Positions 8,240 through 16,103 of a DNA stretch of 64,000 nt are shown one piece after another (positions within the stretch are counted from its first letter, which is position 1; each line of letters opens with the position of its first letter). The notes under the pieces are model-generated. The model did no database searches and was not told where the DNA came from. It worked only from the letters and a program-made list of their open reading frames with translations. Source of the stretch: Sciscionella marina DSM 45152 (lineage in GTDB: Bacteria; Actinomycetota; Actinomycetes; Mycobacteriales; Pseudonocardiaceae); NCBI RefSeq assembly GCF_000379465.1, contig NZ_KB905392.1:434001-498000 (forward strand), read 5' to 3'. A program made the translations under genes and the position numbers.

Positions 8240-9657
8240 ACGTCCTCTTCCCCGAGCCGGTGCACCCGGATGAGGTTCGTGGAGCCGATGGTCCCCGGAG
8301 GCGAACCGGCGACGATGACCACCTGGTCACCGCGCGAGTAACGGCCGAGTTCGAGCATGGCGTTGTCCACCTGGGTGATCATCCGGTCGGTGGAGTCGAC
8401 GCTCGGCACCAGGAAGGTCTCGGTGCCCCAGGTGAGCGCGAGCTGGCTGCGCACGTTCTGCTCCGGGGTGAAGGCGAGCAGCGGCAGCCGGGTGTGCAAC
8501 CGGGCGAGCCTGCGCACGGTGTCCCCGGACTGGGTGAATGCGACCAGGGCCGAGGCGTTGAGTCGTTCCCCGATGTCCCGCGCGGCGTAGGAGAGCACCC
8601 CGCGCTTGGTGCGCGGCACGTGGGTCAGCGGCGGCACCTCGACCGATTCGCTCTCCACGGCCCGCACGATGCGGCTCATGGTCTCCACCGTCTCGATCGG
8701 GTAGCGCCCGACACTGGTCTCACCGGAGAGCATCACCGCGTCGGCACCATCCAGCACGGCGTTGGCCACGTCGGAGGTCTCGGCTCGGGTGGGCCGGGAG
8801 TTGTTGATCATCGAGTCGAGCATCTGGGTCGCGACGATGACCGGCTTCGCGTTCTCCCGCGCGATCTGGATGGCGCGCTTCTGCACCAGCGGCACCTGCT
8901 CGAGGGGCAGCTCGACGCCGAGGTCTCCCCTGGCGACCATGACCCCGTCGAAGGCGAGCACGATCGCCTCCAGGTTCTCCACCGCCTCGGGCTTCTCCAG
9001 CTTCGCGATCACCGGCAGCCGCCCGAGCCCGACCCGGTCCATCACCTGGTGCACCAGGTCGATGTCCGCGGGCGAGCGCACGAAAGACAGCGCGATGAAG
9101 TCGGCCCCGAGGCGCAGCGCGAACTCCAGGTCCTCGATGTCCTTCTCGGAGAGCGCGGGAACCGAGACATCCATCCCGGGAAGGCTGATCCCCTTGTGGT
9201 TGGAGACGGTACCGCCCTCGACCACCTCGCACACCACGTCCGACCCGTCCACCTCGGTGACCCGCAGGCAGACGTTGCCGTCGTCGACGAGCAGCCGGTT
9301 CCCCGCCTTCGCGTCCTGGGCGAGCCCCTTGTAGGTGGTGGAGACCCGGTCATGGGTTCCGGCTACGTCCTCGACGGTGATCCGGACGACGTCCCCGGTG
9401 CGCCATTCCACCGGCCCGGAGGCGAACGTGCCGAGCCGGATCTTCGGGCCCTGGAGATCGGCGAGTACCCCGACCGCGCGACCGGTTTCCTCGGCTGCGG
9501 CGCGGACGAGCTCGTAGACCTGCTTGTGGTCGGAGTGCGAGCCGTGGCTGAAGTTCATCCTCGCCACATCCATGCCCGCCCCGACGAGAGCGCCGACCTT
9601 CTCCGCCGTCGACGTGGCCGGACCGAGCGTACAGACTATTTTCGCGCGCCTATTCAC
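8236..9657 (-). CDS. pyk: Pyruvate kinase
   Basis: It transfers phosphate from phosphoenolpyruvate to ADP, the last step of glycolysis. The protein is 473 residues with a complete barrel. RAKIVCTLGPAT starts the fold, MNFSHGS (about residues 34-40) binds substrate, and KLEKPEAVENL with MVARGDLGVELP supplies catalytic Lys, Glu and Asp metal ligands. The C-terminal allosteric domain is present to the end. The start is GTG. A TAGGCT hexamer ends 8 bases before it and no Shine-Dalgarno sequence is seen, so the mRNA may be leaderless. tesB overlaps its 3' end. Confidence 0.97.
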   Translation of the reverse strand: MNRRAKIVCTLGPATSTAEKVGALVGAGMDVARMNFSHGSHSDHKQVYELVRAAAEETGRAVGVLADLQGPKIRLGTFASGPVEWRTGDVVRITVEDVAGTHDRVSTTYKGLAQDAKAGNRLLVDDGNVCLRVTEVDGSDVVCEVVEGGTVSNHKGISLPGMDVSVPALSEKDIEDLEFALRLGADFIALSFVRSPADIDLVHQVMDRVGLGRLPVIAKLEKPEAVENLEAIVLAFDGVMVARGDLGVELPLEQVPLVQKRAIQIARENAKPVIVATQMLDSMINNSRPTRAETSDVANAVLDGADAVMLSGETSVGRYPIETVETMSRIVRAVESESVEVPPLTHVPRTKRGVLSYAARDIGERLNASALVAFTQSGDTVRRLARLHTRLPLLAFTPEQNVRSQLALTWGTETFLVPSVDSTDRMITQVDNAMLELGRYSRGDQVVIVAGSPPGTIGSTNLIRVHRLGEEDV

Positions 9658-9701
9658 ACCACGACAGCCTAGTCGCTCTTCCTGGATCGATCCCCCTCGC
9701 G

Positions 9702-9715
9702 GGGGCGCGTGTCAC
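9702..9715 (-). terminator. Short GC hairpin between the DUF2461 gene and pyk
   Basis: Five C and five G residues flank a 4-base loop, in the 71-bp gap between two genes on the same strand. No T-tract follows. It may end transcription from the DUF2461 gene before the pyk promoter. The evidence is the stem and its position only. Confidence 0.35.
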
Positions 9716-9728
9716 CATGGCGCCCTCG

Positions 9729-10373
9729 TCACACACCCACGTGGTCGACGAACCATTCGGTCAGCGGGCGCGCCGTCCGCCAGGAATCCCGCACCCTGCG
9801 CAGCAGGCCGCGCTCGTGCAGCAGGTTGTCCGGCTCCCATTCGCGGACGAGATACAGGCTGCGATGCCGCAGCAGCTCGAGGCGCGGATGATCGGGTGCG
9901 ACGCCGCGCGGCTTGGTCTTCATCGTGTCCCCGCGCAGCTCCCAGCCCTTGCGGGTCAGCCCGTCGATCAGGTCCTGCAGCTCCCCGCCGCGCCGGTCCT
10001 CGTCGAGCGCGGTGCGCAGCCGGGCGAGCTGGTCCGGTTCGGTGTGGAAACAGCCCGCACCCACGAGCAGTCCGTCCGAGGAAAGCTGCATGTACAGCGC
10101 CCCACCGCCGCGACCGCGTTCCAGCACCGCACCGCAGTGCGTCTTGTACGGCGTCTTGTCCTTGGCGAAGCGCAGATCCCGGTACGGCCGGAACACCTTG
10201 CCGGTACCGAACTCGCCGAACTCCCCCTCCAGTTCGGCGAGCAGGGCCTCCATCGGCGCGCGCACCTGCTCGAGGTAGATCTGCTTGTTGTCCTCGTAAT
10301 AGGCCTTCGAATTGTCCGCGAGCAGCCCGTCGTAGTACTCGACCGCGTGTTCCCCGAAGCCCTCGAATCGCAT
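9729..10373 (-). CDS. DUF2461 family (TIGR02453) protein
   Basis: A 214-residue protein of unknown biochemical role. Family features are the N-terminal FxGF-like start, the segment VFRPYRDLRFAKDKTPYKTH at about residues 60-80, and GLLVGAGCFHTEPDQLARLR in the middle. The frame is open further upstream to 10700, but the family begins at the ATG used here and the upstream extension has no homology-like character. It is divergent from a DUF4037 gene with a 59-bp gap. No enzymatic motif can be named. Confidence 0.85.
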   Translation of the reverse strand: MRFEGFGEHAVEYYDGLLADNSKAYYEDNKQIYLEQVRAPMEALLAELEGEFGEFGTGKVFRPYRDLRFAKDKTPYKTHCGAVLERGRGGGALYMQLSSDGLLVGAGCFHTEPDQLARLRTALDEDRRGGELQDLIDGLTRKGWELRGDTMKTKPRGVAPDHPRLELLRHRSLYLVREWEPDNLLHERGLLRRVRDSWRTARPLTEWFVDHVGV

Positions 10374-10432
10374 TCCCGCAATGGTAGTGAATTCGGTGGC
10401 GCGCTCCCCCGCGCGGCCGGAATGCTCTCCCC

Positions 10433-11491
10433 ATGTCACCTTCCGGGCCGTCTTCGGATTTCCTGCCGGGCATCGAGCTGTCCCGCTACTGCTACCGCGA
10501 ATTCCTCGCTCCCGTGTTCCATGGGTACCCGCATGCGGCCGCGCTGCTCGGCCCCGGGTCGGAGGTATTCGGCTTCGACACGAACCGCTCGACCGACCAC
10601 GACTGGGGCCCGCGACTGCAGGTGTTCGTCGAGGACGAGACCGGTGAGCTCGCGGCACGCGCCGAACGCGCACTGCCCCGCGAGGTCCACGGTCATCCAC
10701 GGTTGCCCGGGGCTCTCGAGGTGGCCGGGCTCGGCACGTGGTTCCGCGCTCGGCTCGGCTTCGATCCCGGCGAGCCCACGGTCTTCGACTGGCTCGCCAC
10801 CCCGACCCAGTTGCTCGCCGAGGTCACCGGGGGCGCGGTGTTCCACGACGGGACCGGGGAACTGACCGCCGTCCGGACCCGGTTGTCCTGGTACCCGGAC
10901 CAGGTGTGGCGCTACATCCTCGCCTGTCAGTGGCAGAAGATCAGCGAAGAGGAATCGTTCCCCGGACGGTGCGCTGAGGCCGGCGACGAACTCGGTGCCG
11001 CGGTGGTCGCCGCCCGGTTGGTGCGCGAGCTGATGCGGCTGGGTTTCCTGCTCGAACGCCGGTACCCGCCGTACAGCAAGTGGCTCGGCAGCGCGTTCGC
11101 CCGGCTGGAGCTCGCGCGGGAATCGGCGCCCGTACTGCGAACCGCCACGGGAGCTCGCGAGGCCGGGGAGCGGGAGCAGGCGCTGGCGACCGCCTACGGG
11201 CACCTGGCCCGCGCGCAGAACGCGCTGGAACTGACCGAACCGGTCGACACCGCCATCCGCACCTACCACGCACGGCCGTACCGGGTGCTGCACGCGGAAC
11301 GGTTCGCGGACGCCCTGCTCGCCGGGATCACCGACCCGCAACTGCGCGGGCTGTCCAGGGCCGGGGCCGTCGACCAGTACGCGGACGATCCGAAAGTCCT
11401 TGTGCCGCAAGGGCCGTGTCCCGCAACGACCGGCAACACCGCGCGGGCGATCACCGCCGCGGTGCACCCCGGACTCAGCGGGTCTCGCTGA
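10433..11491 (+). CDS. DUF4037 protein (nucleotidyltransferase-like fold)
   Basis: A 352-residue protein. The N-terminal part has GSEVFGFDTNRSTDHDWGPR at about residues 41-60, a Ser-x-Asp-His-Asp pattern reminiscent of nucleotidyltransferase metal sites. A DUF4037 C-terminal part follows (WRYILACQWQKISEE; YRVLHAERFADAL). Proteins of this type are annotated by domain only; adding a nucleotide to an unknown acceptor is an inference from the fold. Its 3' end overlaps the convergent cutA gene by 17 bp. Confidence 0.8.
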   Translation: MSPSGPSSDFLPGIELSRYCYREFLAPVFHGYPHAAALLGPGSEVFGFDTNRSTDHDWGPRLQVFVEDETGELAARAERALPREVHGHPRLPGALEVAGLGTWFRARLGFDPGEPTVFDWLATPTQLLAEVTGGAVFHDGTGELTAVRTRLSWYPDQVWRYILACQWQKISEEESFPGRCAEAGDELGAAVVAARLVRELMRLGFLLERRYPPYSKWLGSAFARLELARESAPVLRTATGAREAGEREQALATAYGHLARAQNALELTEPVDTAIRTYHARPYRVLHAERFADALLAGITDPQLRGLSRAGAVDQYADDPKVLVPQGPCPATTGNTARAITAAVHPGLSGSR

Positions 11492-11792
11492 CCAGCCAGT
11501 CCAGATATTCGCTGCTGCCGCCGGTGATCGGTGTGGCGACGATCTCGGGCACGTCGTAGTCGTGCTTGGCCCGGATGTGTTCGGTGAGCGCAGCCACCCG
11601 GTCTGCGGCGGTCTTGATGTCCACCCGCCATTCCGGATCGGTCTGCACCGCGCCCTCCCACCGGTAGACGCTGGTGATCGGTCCATTGACCTGCGCGCAG
11701 GCACCGAGGTTCGCCTCAACCGCCGTGGACGCGATGCGCAGCGCCGCCTGTTCGCTCTCCGTGGTCGTGGTGACGATGGTGTGCTCGGACAT
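11475..11792 (-). CDS. cutA: Divalent cation tolerance protein CutA
   Basis: A 105-residue trimeric ferredoxin-fold protein, the family's usual size. It opens with the beta strand HTIVTTTTESEQAA. It carries LGACAQVNGPITSVYRWEG (the CutA1 signature) and EWRVDIKTAADRV, and ends with YDVPEIVATPITGGSSEYL and a W-containing tail. The frame is open to 11873, but the ATG at 11792 starts the conserved fold. It overlaps the DUF4037 gene tail to tail. CutA is linked to copper tolerance in E. coli; its role here is unproven. Confidence 0.93.
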   Translation of the reverse strand: MSEHTIVTTTTESEQAALRIASTAVEANLGACAQVNGPITSVYRWEGAVQTDPEWRVDIKTAADRVAALTEHIRAKHDYDVPEIVATPITGGSSEYLDWLVSETR

Positions 11793-11823
11793 AGCCGCAG
11801 GGTACCGAGTAACCTCACACGAC

Positions 11824-12735
11824 GTGCGAACTCGATCGTTGCTCGTCGTGACCGCTGTCGCCGTGCTGCTCACCGGGGGCTGTGCGCAGCGCTCCGAACA
11901 GGCCGCCGCTCCCCCGAAGGACGGCGGTTACCCGGTCACGGTCGATTCCTCCGGCAGCAAGCTCACGATCAAGAGCAAGCCGAAGCGCATCGTCTCGCTC
12001 GGCCCGTCCGCCACCGAGGACCTGTTCGCGATCGGCGCGGGCAAGCAGGTGATCGCCGCCGACTCGCTCTCCGACTACCCGAAGGGCACCCCGCGCACCC
12101 AGCTGTCCTCGTTCCAGCCCAACGTGGAGGCGATCGCCGGGTACAAACCGGACCTGGTGGTGGCGACCGACGATATGAACGGCCTCTCCGGCAAACTCGC
12201 CAAACTCGGCATCCCGGTGCTGTTCGTCAAGGCGCCGAAGAACCTCGACGGTGTCTACGGACAACTCGGGACCCTCGGCAAGGCGACCGGGCACGAGCGC
12301 GAAGCCTCCGACACCGCCAAACGGATGCGCCACGACATCGACAAGCTCGTGGCGGACACCCCGAAGCCCGCGAAGGTGCTCTCCTACTTCTACGAGGCCG
12401 ACAGCACGCTGTACACGGCGACCTCGAAGACCTTCATCGGCAGCGTGTTCGGCATGTTCGGGATGCGCAACATCGCCGACGACGCGGACAAGACCGGCTC
12501 CGGCTACCCGCAGCTGTCCGCGGAGAAGGTGCTGCAGAGCAACCCGGACCTGATCTTCGTCACCGACAAGGAGTCCGCCGCGGCTGTCGGTGCACGCGCC
12601 GGCTGGTCGGCGCTGAACGCGGTGCAACGGCACCAGGTGATCGAACTCGACCCGAGCATCTCCGCGCGGTGGACCCCCAGGCTCGTGGACCTGGTGCGGG
12701 AAGTAGCCAGGGCGGTGGACGAGGCCGGGAAGTAA
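11824..12735 (+). CDS. Periplasmic-binding lipoprotein of a cobalamin/siderophore-type ABC importer
   Basis: A 303-residue BtuF/FecB-type binding protein. A lipoprotein signal (LLVVTAVAVLLTGGC, cysteine near residue 20) anchors it outside the membrane. The family start RIVSLGPSATEDLFAIGAG follows, then VEAIAGYKPDLVVATDD in the first lobe and VLQSNPDLIFVTDKES in the second. The GTG has no Shine-Dalgarno sequence, and TAACCT lies 8 bases before it, suggesting a leaderless mRNA. Permease and ATPase genes follow directly. BtuF-like vitamin B12 binding is the best guess; heme or siderophore are alternatives. No cobalamin riboswitch fits in the short upstream space. Confidence 0.88.
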   Translation: MRTRSLLVVTAVAVLLTGGCAQRSEQAAAPPKDGGYPVTVDSSGSKLTIKSKPKRIVSLGPSATEDLFAIGAGKQVIAADSLSDYPKGTPRTQLSSFQPNVEAIAGYKPDLVVATDDMNGLSGKLAKLGIPVLFVKAPKNLDGVYGQLGTLGKATGHEREASDTAKRMRHDIDKLVADTPKPAKVLSYFYEADSTLYTATSKTFIGSVFGMFGMRNIADDADKTGSGYPQLSAEKVLQSNPDLIFVTDKESAAAVGARAGWSALNAVQRHQVIELDPSISARWTPRLVDLVREVARAVDEAGK

Positions 12736-12776
12736 CCCGCCCGCCGAACGAACCGGGTCCGAAGAGAAGGCACGTG

Positions 12777-13820
12777 ATGAAACAGGCGGCGGAGCCGGGA
12801 TTGCGCCCCACGAAGCTGCGCGCCCGGCACCTCCTGGTGACGGTGCTCCTGCTGCTCGCCGTGGTGCTCGGGGCGATACTGCTCGGCGCCATCGATCTGG
12901 GCGCAGGCCGGGTGCTCGGTGAGATCTGGGCACAGCTCACCGGCGGCGTCTCCCCGCTGTCCGCACAGGAGGCCGCGATCCTCTGGGAGATCCGGGTGCC
13001 CCGGGTCGTGCTCGGCTGCCTGGTGGGTGCGGCACTCGCCGGGGCGGGGGCGGCCTATCAGGGAGTGTTCGCGAACCCGCTCGCCGACCCGTACCTGCTC
13101 GGTGCCGCGGCCGGGGCCGGGCTCACCGCGACGGTCGCGGTCGTCGCCGGGGCAGGCACCTCGGGTGGCCTGGTGCCGATCGTGGCCTTCGCGGGCGCGA
13201 TCGGCGGGGTGGTGCTCACCTGGACCCTCGGCAGGGCGGCCGGTCGCGGCACCATGACGCTGCTGCTGGCCGGTGTGGTGATCTCGGCGTTTCTCACCGC
13301 CGTGCAGACCTTCGTACAGCAGCTCGACACCACCACGATCAGCAAGCTGTACAGCTGGATGCTCGGCGGGCTCGGCAGCCCCGGCTGGTCCGAGATCCTT
13401 GCCGTGCTCCCCTACATCGTGCTCGCCGGGATCGTGCTGTGTATCTGTGCGCGCCTGCTGGATGTGCTCACCCTCGGCGACGAGGAGGCCGCGGCGCTCG
13501 GGATCCGGCCCGGGCTGGTGCGGATGCTCGTGCTCGGCGCGGCCTGCCTCGCCACGGCGGCCGCGGTCTCGATGAGCGGGCTGATCGGTTTCGTCGGCAT
13601 CGTGGTCCCGCACGCGATACGCCTGCTCGTGGGCGCCAGCCACCGCATCCTGATTCCGCTGTCCCTGCTCGGCGGCGCGGCTTTCCTGGTCGTCGCGGAT
13701 GTCGTGGCACGCACCGCGCTCGCTCCGGCCGAACTTCCGCTCGGGGTGGTCACCGCCTGCGTCGGCGCGCCCTTCTTCCTCGTGATCCTGCGCAAGGGGA
13801 CCCGCAATGGACGGGCTTGA
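12777..13820 (+). CDS. FecCD/BtuC-type ABC transporter permease
   Basis: A 347-residue integral membrane protein with about ten transmembrane helices, typical for type II importers. Family marks are IRVPRVVLGCLVGAALAGAG, YQGVFANPLADPYLLG and, near residue 265, GFVGIVVPHAIRLLVGASH, which contacts the ATPase. The ATG is supported by AGAAGG six bases before it. The ATPase gene overlaps its end by 14 bp. It forms the channel for the substrate delivered by the lipoprotein upstream. Confidence 0.95.
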   Translation: MKQAAEPGLRPTKLRARHLLVTVLLLLAVVLGAILLGAIDLGAGRVLGEIWAQLTGGVSPLSAQEAAILWEIRVPRVVLGCLVGAALAGAGAAYQGVFANPLADPYLLGAAAGAGLTATVAVVAGAGTSGGLVPIVAFAGAIGGVVLTWTLGRAAGRGTMTLLLAGVVISAFLTAVQTFVQQLDTTTISKLYSWMLGGLGSPGWSEILAVLPYIVLAGIVLCICARLLDVLTLGDEEAAALGIRPGLVRMLVLGAACLATAAAVSMSGLIGFVGIVVPHAIRLLVGASHRILIPLSLLGGAAFLVVADVVARTALAPAELPLGVVTACVGAPFFLVILRKGTRNGRA

Positions 13821-14577
13821 GCTGCACGGGCTCGCCGCAGGATACGGCGGGCACGACAAGGTGTCCGGGGTGGACGTCACGGTGCCGCCCGGATCCTGGC
13901 TGGCCATCGTCGGACCCAACGGGGCCGGGAAATCCACCCTGCTCAAGGCCACGGCCGGGCTGATTCCGCACCGGGGCGAGGTCAGCCTGGACGGGACCGC
14001 GCTCGCCGGTCTCGGGCGGCGCAAACGGGCTCGCGCGCACGCCTACGCCCCGCAATCCCCGCAGCTGCCCGCCGGGCTCACCGTCACCGACTACGCGCTG
14101 CTCGGCCGGACACCGTACCTCGGGCCCTTCGCCCGGGAAAGCTCCGCCGATCTGCGCATCGTCGCGGATGTGTTGCTGCGCCTGGATCTCAGCGAACTGG
14201 CCGACCGCGCACTGCACACCCTTTCCGGGGGCGAACGACAGCGCGCGGTGCTCGCCAGGGCGCTGGCCCAACAGGCCGAGGTGCTGTTGCTCGACGAACC
14301 GACCACCGGACTGGACATCGGGCACGCGCAGTCCCTGCTCGATCTGGTCGACCGGCTGCGCACCGACGACGGCAGCACCGTGGTGACCACGCTGCACGAC
14401 CTCACGCTCGCCATGTTGTACGCGGATACCGTGCTGCTGCTGGATTCCGGCCGCGCGGTTGCCTCGGGTCCGCCCGCCACGGTGCTCACCCCCGAGGTGC
14501 TGTGGCAGCACTACGGAGCGCGGGTGGAAACCCTGCGCACCGCGGACGGACGCACCGTGCTCACCCCGGTGCGGTGA
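13807..14577 (+). CDS. ABC transporter ATP-binding protein (BtuD/FepC type)
   Basis: A 256-residue nucleotide-binding subunit. Walker A is GPNGAGKST at about residues 37-45, the Q-loop is APQSPQ, the signature is LSGGERQ, Walker B is VLLLDEPT and the switch histidine lies in TTLHDLTLA. It powers the permease encoded just upstream, whose reading frame it overlaps. The gene ends 8 bp before an inverted repeat that belongs to the next transcription unit. Confidence 0.96.
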   Translation: MDGLELHGLAAGYGGHDKVSGVDVTVPPGSWLAIVGPNGAGKSTLLKATAGLIPHRGEVSLDGTALAGLGRRKRARAHAYAPQSPQLPAGLTVTDYALLGRTPYLGPFARESSADLRIVADVLLRLDLSELADRALHTLSGGERQRAVLARALAQQAEVLLLDEPTTGLDIGHAQSLLDLVDRLRTDDGSTVVTTLHDLTLAMLYADTVLLLDSGRAVASGPPATVLTPEVLWQHYGARVETLRTADGRTVLTPVR

Positions 14578-14585
14578 GCGAGTTC

Positions 14586-14613
14586 TCGGTAAGAATGGCA
14601 AAATTCTTACCGA
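14586..14613. promoter_or_regulatory. 11-bp perfect inverted repeat, candidate VapB operator
   Basis: TCGGTAAGAAT and ATTCTTACCGA flank a 6-bp spacer. The repeat lies 13 bp before the antitoxin ATG. It is AT-rich compared with its surroundings and includes hexamers that could act as a -10 box. Toxin-antitoxin modules of the AbrB/VapB type usually repress themselves through such a site. It could also form an RNA hairpin behind the ABC operon, but the position favours an operator. Confidence 0.65.
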
Positions 14614-14626
14614 ACAGGGGGTTCCG

Positions 14627-14857
14627 ATGCGAATTACCGAAAAAGGTCAGCTGACCATTCCGATCGATGTACGGAAAGCTCTCGGTATCCGCCCAGGCGA
14701 CGAGGTCGAGGTGCGCCTCGAGGGCGACCACGCCGTGTTGCAGCGAATCGAACGACCGGCTGATTACAGCAGGCTGGTGATCGAACAGCTGCGCGGCAAG
14801 GGCGATGTACCGATGACGACCGACCAGATCATGGCTTTGATGCGCGGCGATGGCTGA
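14627..14857 (+). CDS. vapB: AbrB/MazE-type antitoxin VapB
   Basis: A 76-residue antitoxin. The swapped-hairpin AbrB DNA-binding domain occupies residues 1-48 (KGQLTIPIDVRKALGIRPGD, then EVEVRLEG). The C-terminal tail from about residue 50 would wrap around the toxin. The base composition is less GC-rich than its neighbours, which hints at acquisition. It overlaps the toxin frame by 8 bp. Because the toxin gene is frameshifted, the antitoxin may now be an orphan. Confidence 0.88.
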   Translation: MRITEKGQLTIPIDVRKALGIRPGDEVEVRLEGDHAVLQRIERPADYSRLVIEQLRGKGDVPMTTDQIMALMRGDG

Positions 14858-15256
14858 ACCGGCAACACTGGTCGACACGAACGTTCTGATCGACATCCTC
14901 ACCGAGGACGAAACGTGGTTCGTTTGGTCTTCGACTGCGCTCGGCACCGCCTTGCGTGAAGGACGGCTGGTGATCAATCCGGTCATCTATGCGGAAGTAT
15001 CCGTACGGTTCGCCGACTACGAAACCTGTGACGCGACGCTCAGCGAGAAGGTCTTCGCCCGCGAGCCGCTCCCGTGGGAAGGCTCCTTTCTTGCCGGAAA
15101 GGCCTTCCAGCGCTACAAGCAACGCGGCGGCACGAAAACCAGTCCACTGGCGACTTCTGCATCGGGGCGCACGCAGCTGTCGCCGGGCTGCAGCTGTTGA
15201 CCAGGGACGCGCGCCGGTACCGCGACTACTTCCCCACGGTCGAGGTCATCGCGCCC
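14850..15256 (+). pseudogene. vapC: Frameshifted PIN-domain toxin VapC
   Basis: The first frame encodes 116 residues ending at 15200. VDTNVLID holds the first catalytic Asp (residue 9) and VIYAEVSVRF the conserved Glu. After KTSPL at about 15148 the frame leaves the family. The expected continuation, DFCIGAHAAVAGLQLLTRDA then RRYRDYFPTVEVIAP, is present but in another frame, as if one base were missing. Acidic residues of the active site are lost from the first frame. In the second frame no stop occurs at the usual end, so the native stop also seems lost. A sequencing error at one base is the alternative for the frameshift. The region overlaps trpA by about 30 bp. Confidence 0.8.
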
Positions 15257-16029
15257 CGACCGCGCACTCCCGCCGCGAGTTCCCCGGCCAGTGCGCGCAC
15301 CGCCGCTTCCGACTCCCCGGCCGCGGTGACGAAGGCGGAGCCGACGATCACCGCATCGGCGAACCCGGCGACTTCGGCGGCCTGCTGCGCGGAGCGCACC
15401 CCGAGTCCGAGCCCGATCGGCAGCTGGGTGTGCCTGCGCGCGCGGGCCACGGTCTCGGCCGCGGTGTCCGACAGGGTCGCCCGTGCACCGGTGACCCCCA
15501 TGACCGCCGCGGCGTACAGGAATCCGCTGGATGCGTTCGCGGTGAGCGCGATCCGTTCCTCGCTCGAGGACGGCGCGACGAGGAAGATCCGGTCCAGCCC
15601 GGCGGCCCCGGCCGCGGCGCACCAGCCCGCATCGTCATCGGGAACCAGGTCCGGGGTGATCACCCCGAGCCCGCCCGCGGAGGCGAGATCGCGGGCGAAC
15701 CGCTCGACGCCGTAGCGGTGCACCGGATTGAAGTAGGTCATCACCACCGCTCGCCCGCCCGCCGCGGCGACCGTCTCGACGGTGCTGAACACGTCGGCGA
15801 GCCGGAAACCGTTGCGCAGCGCGGTATCCGCCGCGGCTTGGATGGTCGGCCCGTCCATCACCGGATCCGAGTAGGGCACCCCGACCTCGACCAGATCGCA
15901 ACCGGATTCGAGCATCGCGGTCAGGGTGCGCTTCCCGTCCGCCACGGTCGGGTACCCGGCGGGGAGGTAACCGACGAGCGCGCCCCTGCCCTCGGCATGC
16001 GTGGTGTCGAACAGCGCCTGCAAGGTCAT
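15226..16029 (-). CDS. trpA: Tryptophan synthase alpha chain
   Basis: It cleaves indole-3-glycerol phosphate to indole and glyceraldehyde-3-phosphate and passes indole to TrpB. The protein is 267 residues. LVGYLPAGYPT opens the barrel. LVEVGVPYSDPVMDGPTIQ holds the catalytic Glu and Asp, and GLGVITPDLVPDDD and LGLGVRSAQQA complete the phosphate site. The frame is open to 16110, but residues upstream of this ATG come from a repeat, and GGAGCGAG before the ATG serves as ribosome site. A mini-ORF in the repeat ends with TGA overlapping the trpA ATG. It is the last gene of the trp operon. Confidence 0.95.
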   Translation of the reverse strand: MTLQALFDTTHAEGRGALVGYLPAGYPTVADGKRTLTAMLESGCDLVEVGVPYSDPVMDGPTIQAAADTALRNGFRLADVFSTVETVAAAGGRAVVMTYFNPVHRYGVERFARDLASAGGLGVITPDLVPDDDAGWCAAAGAAGLDRIFLVAPSSSEERIALTANASSGFLYAAAVMGVTGARATLSDTAAETVARARRHTQLPIGLGLGVRSAQQAAEVAGFADAVIVGSAFVTAAGESEAAVRALAGELAAGVRGRGAMTSTVGK

Positions 16030-16103
16030 CGCACTCGCTCCCTGGGGGAGCTCGGCGCTTCCCGCGGGCACTGTGTCATTGATTCGCTCGCAAGCTCGCT
16101 CAT
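16030..16103 (-). repeat. 74-bp mini-ORF linker repeat between trpB and trpA
   Basis: The unit starts with ATGAGCGAGCTTGCGAGC, whose ATGA overlaps the trpB stop. It ends in GGGAGCGAGTGCG directly before the trpA ATG. Read from its own ATG, it encodes a 25-residue peptide beginning MSELASES and ending ERVR, with a TGA that overlaps the trpA ATG. It therefore chains trpB to trpA through two ATGA overlaps and supplies the trpA ribosome site. It is clearly similar to the two units in front of trpC. The reading is direct; the coupling role is inferred. Confidence 0.75.

Noticed and set aside
11793-11823. Cobalamin riboswitch before the BtuF-like gene
   Set aside because: Only about 30 bp lie between cutA and the GTG, far too short for the aptamer.
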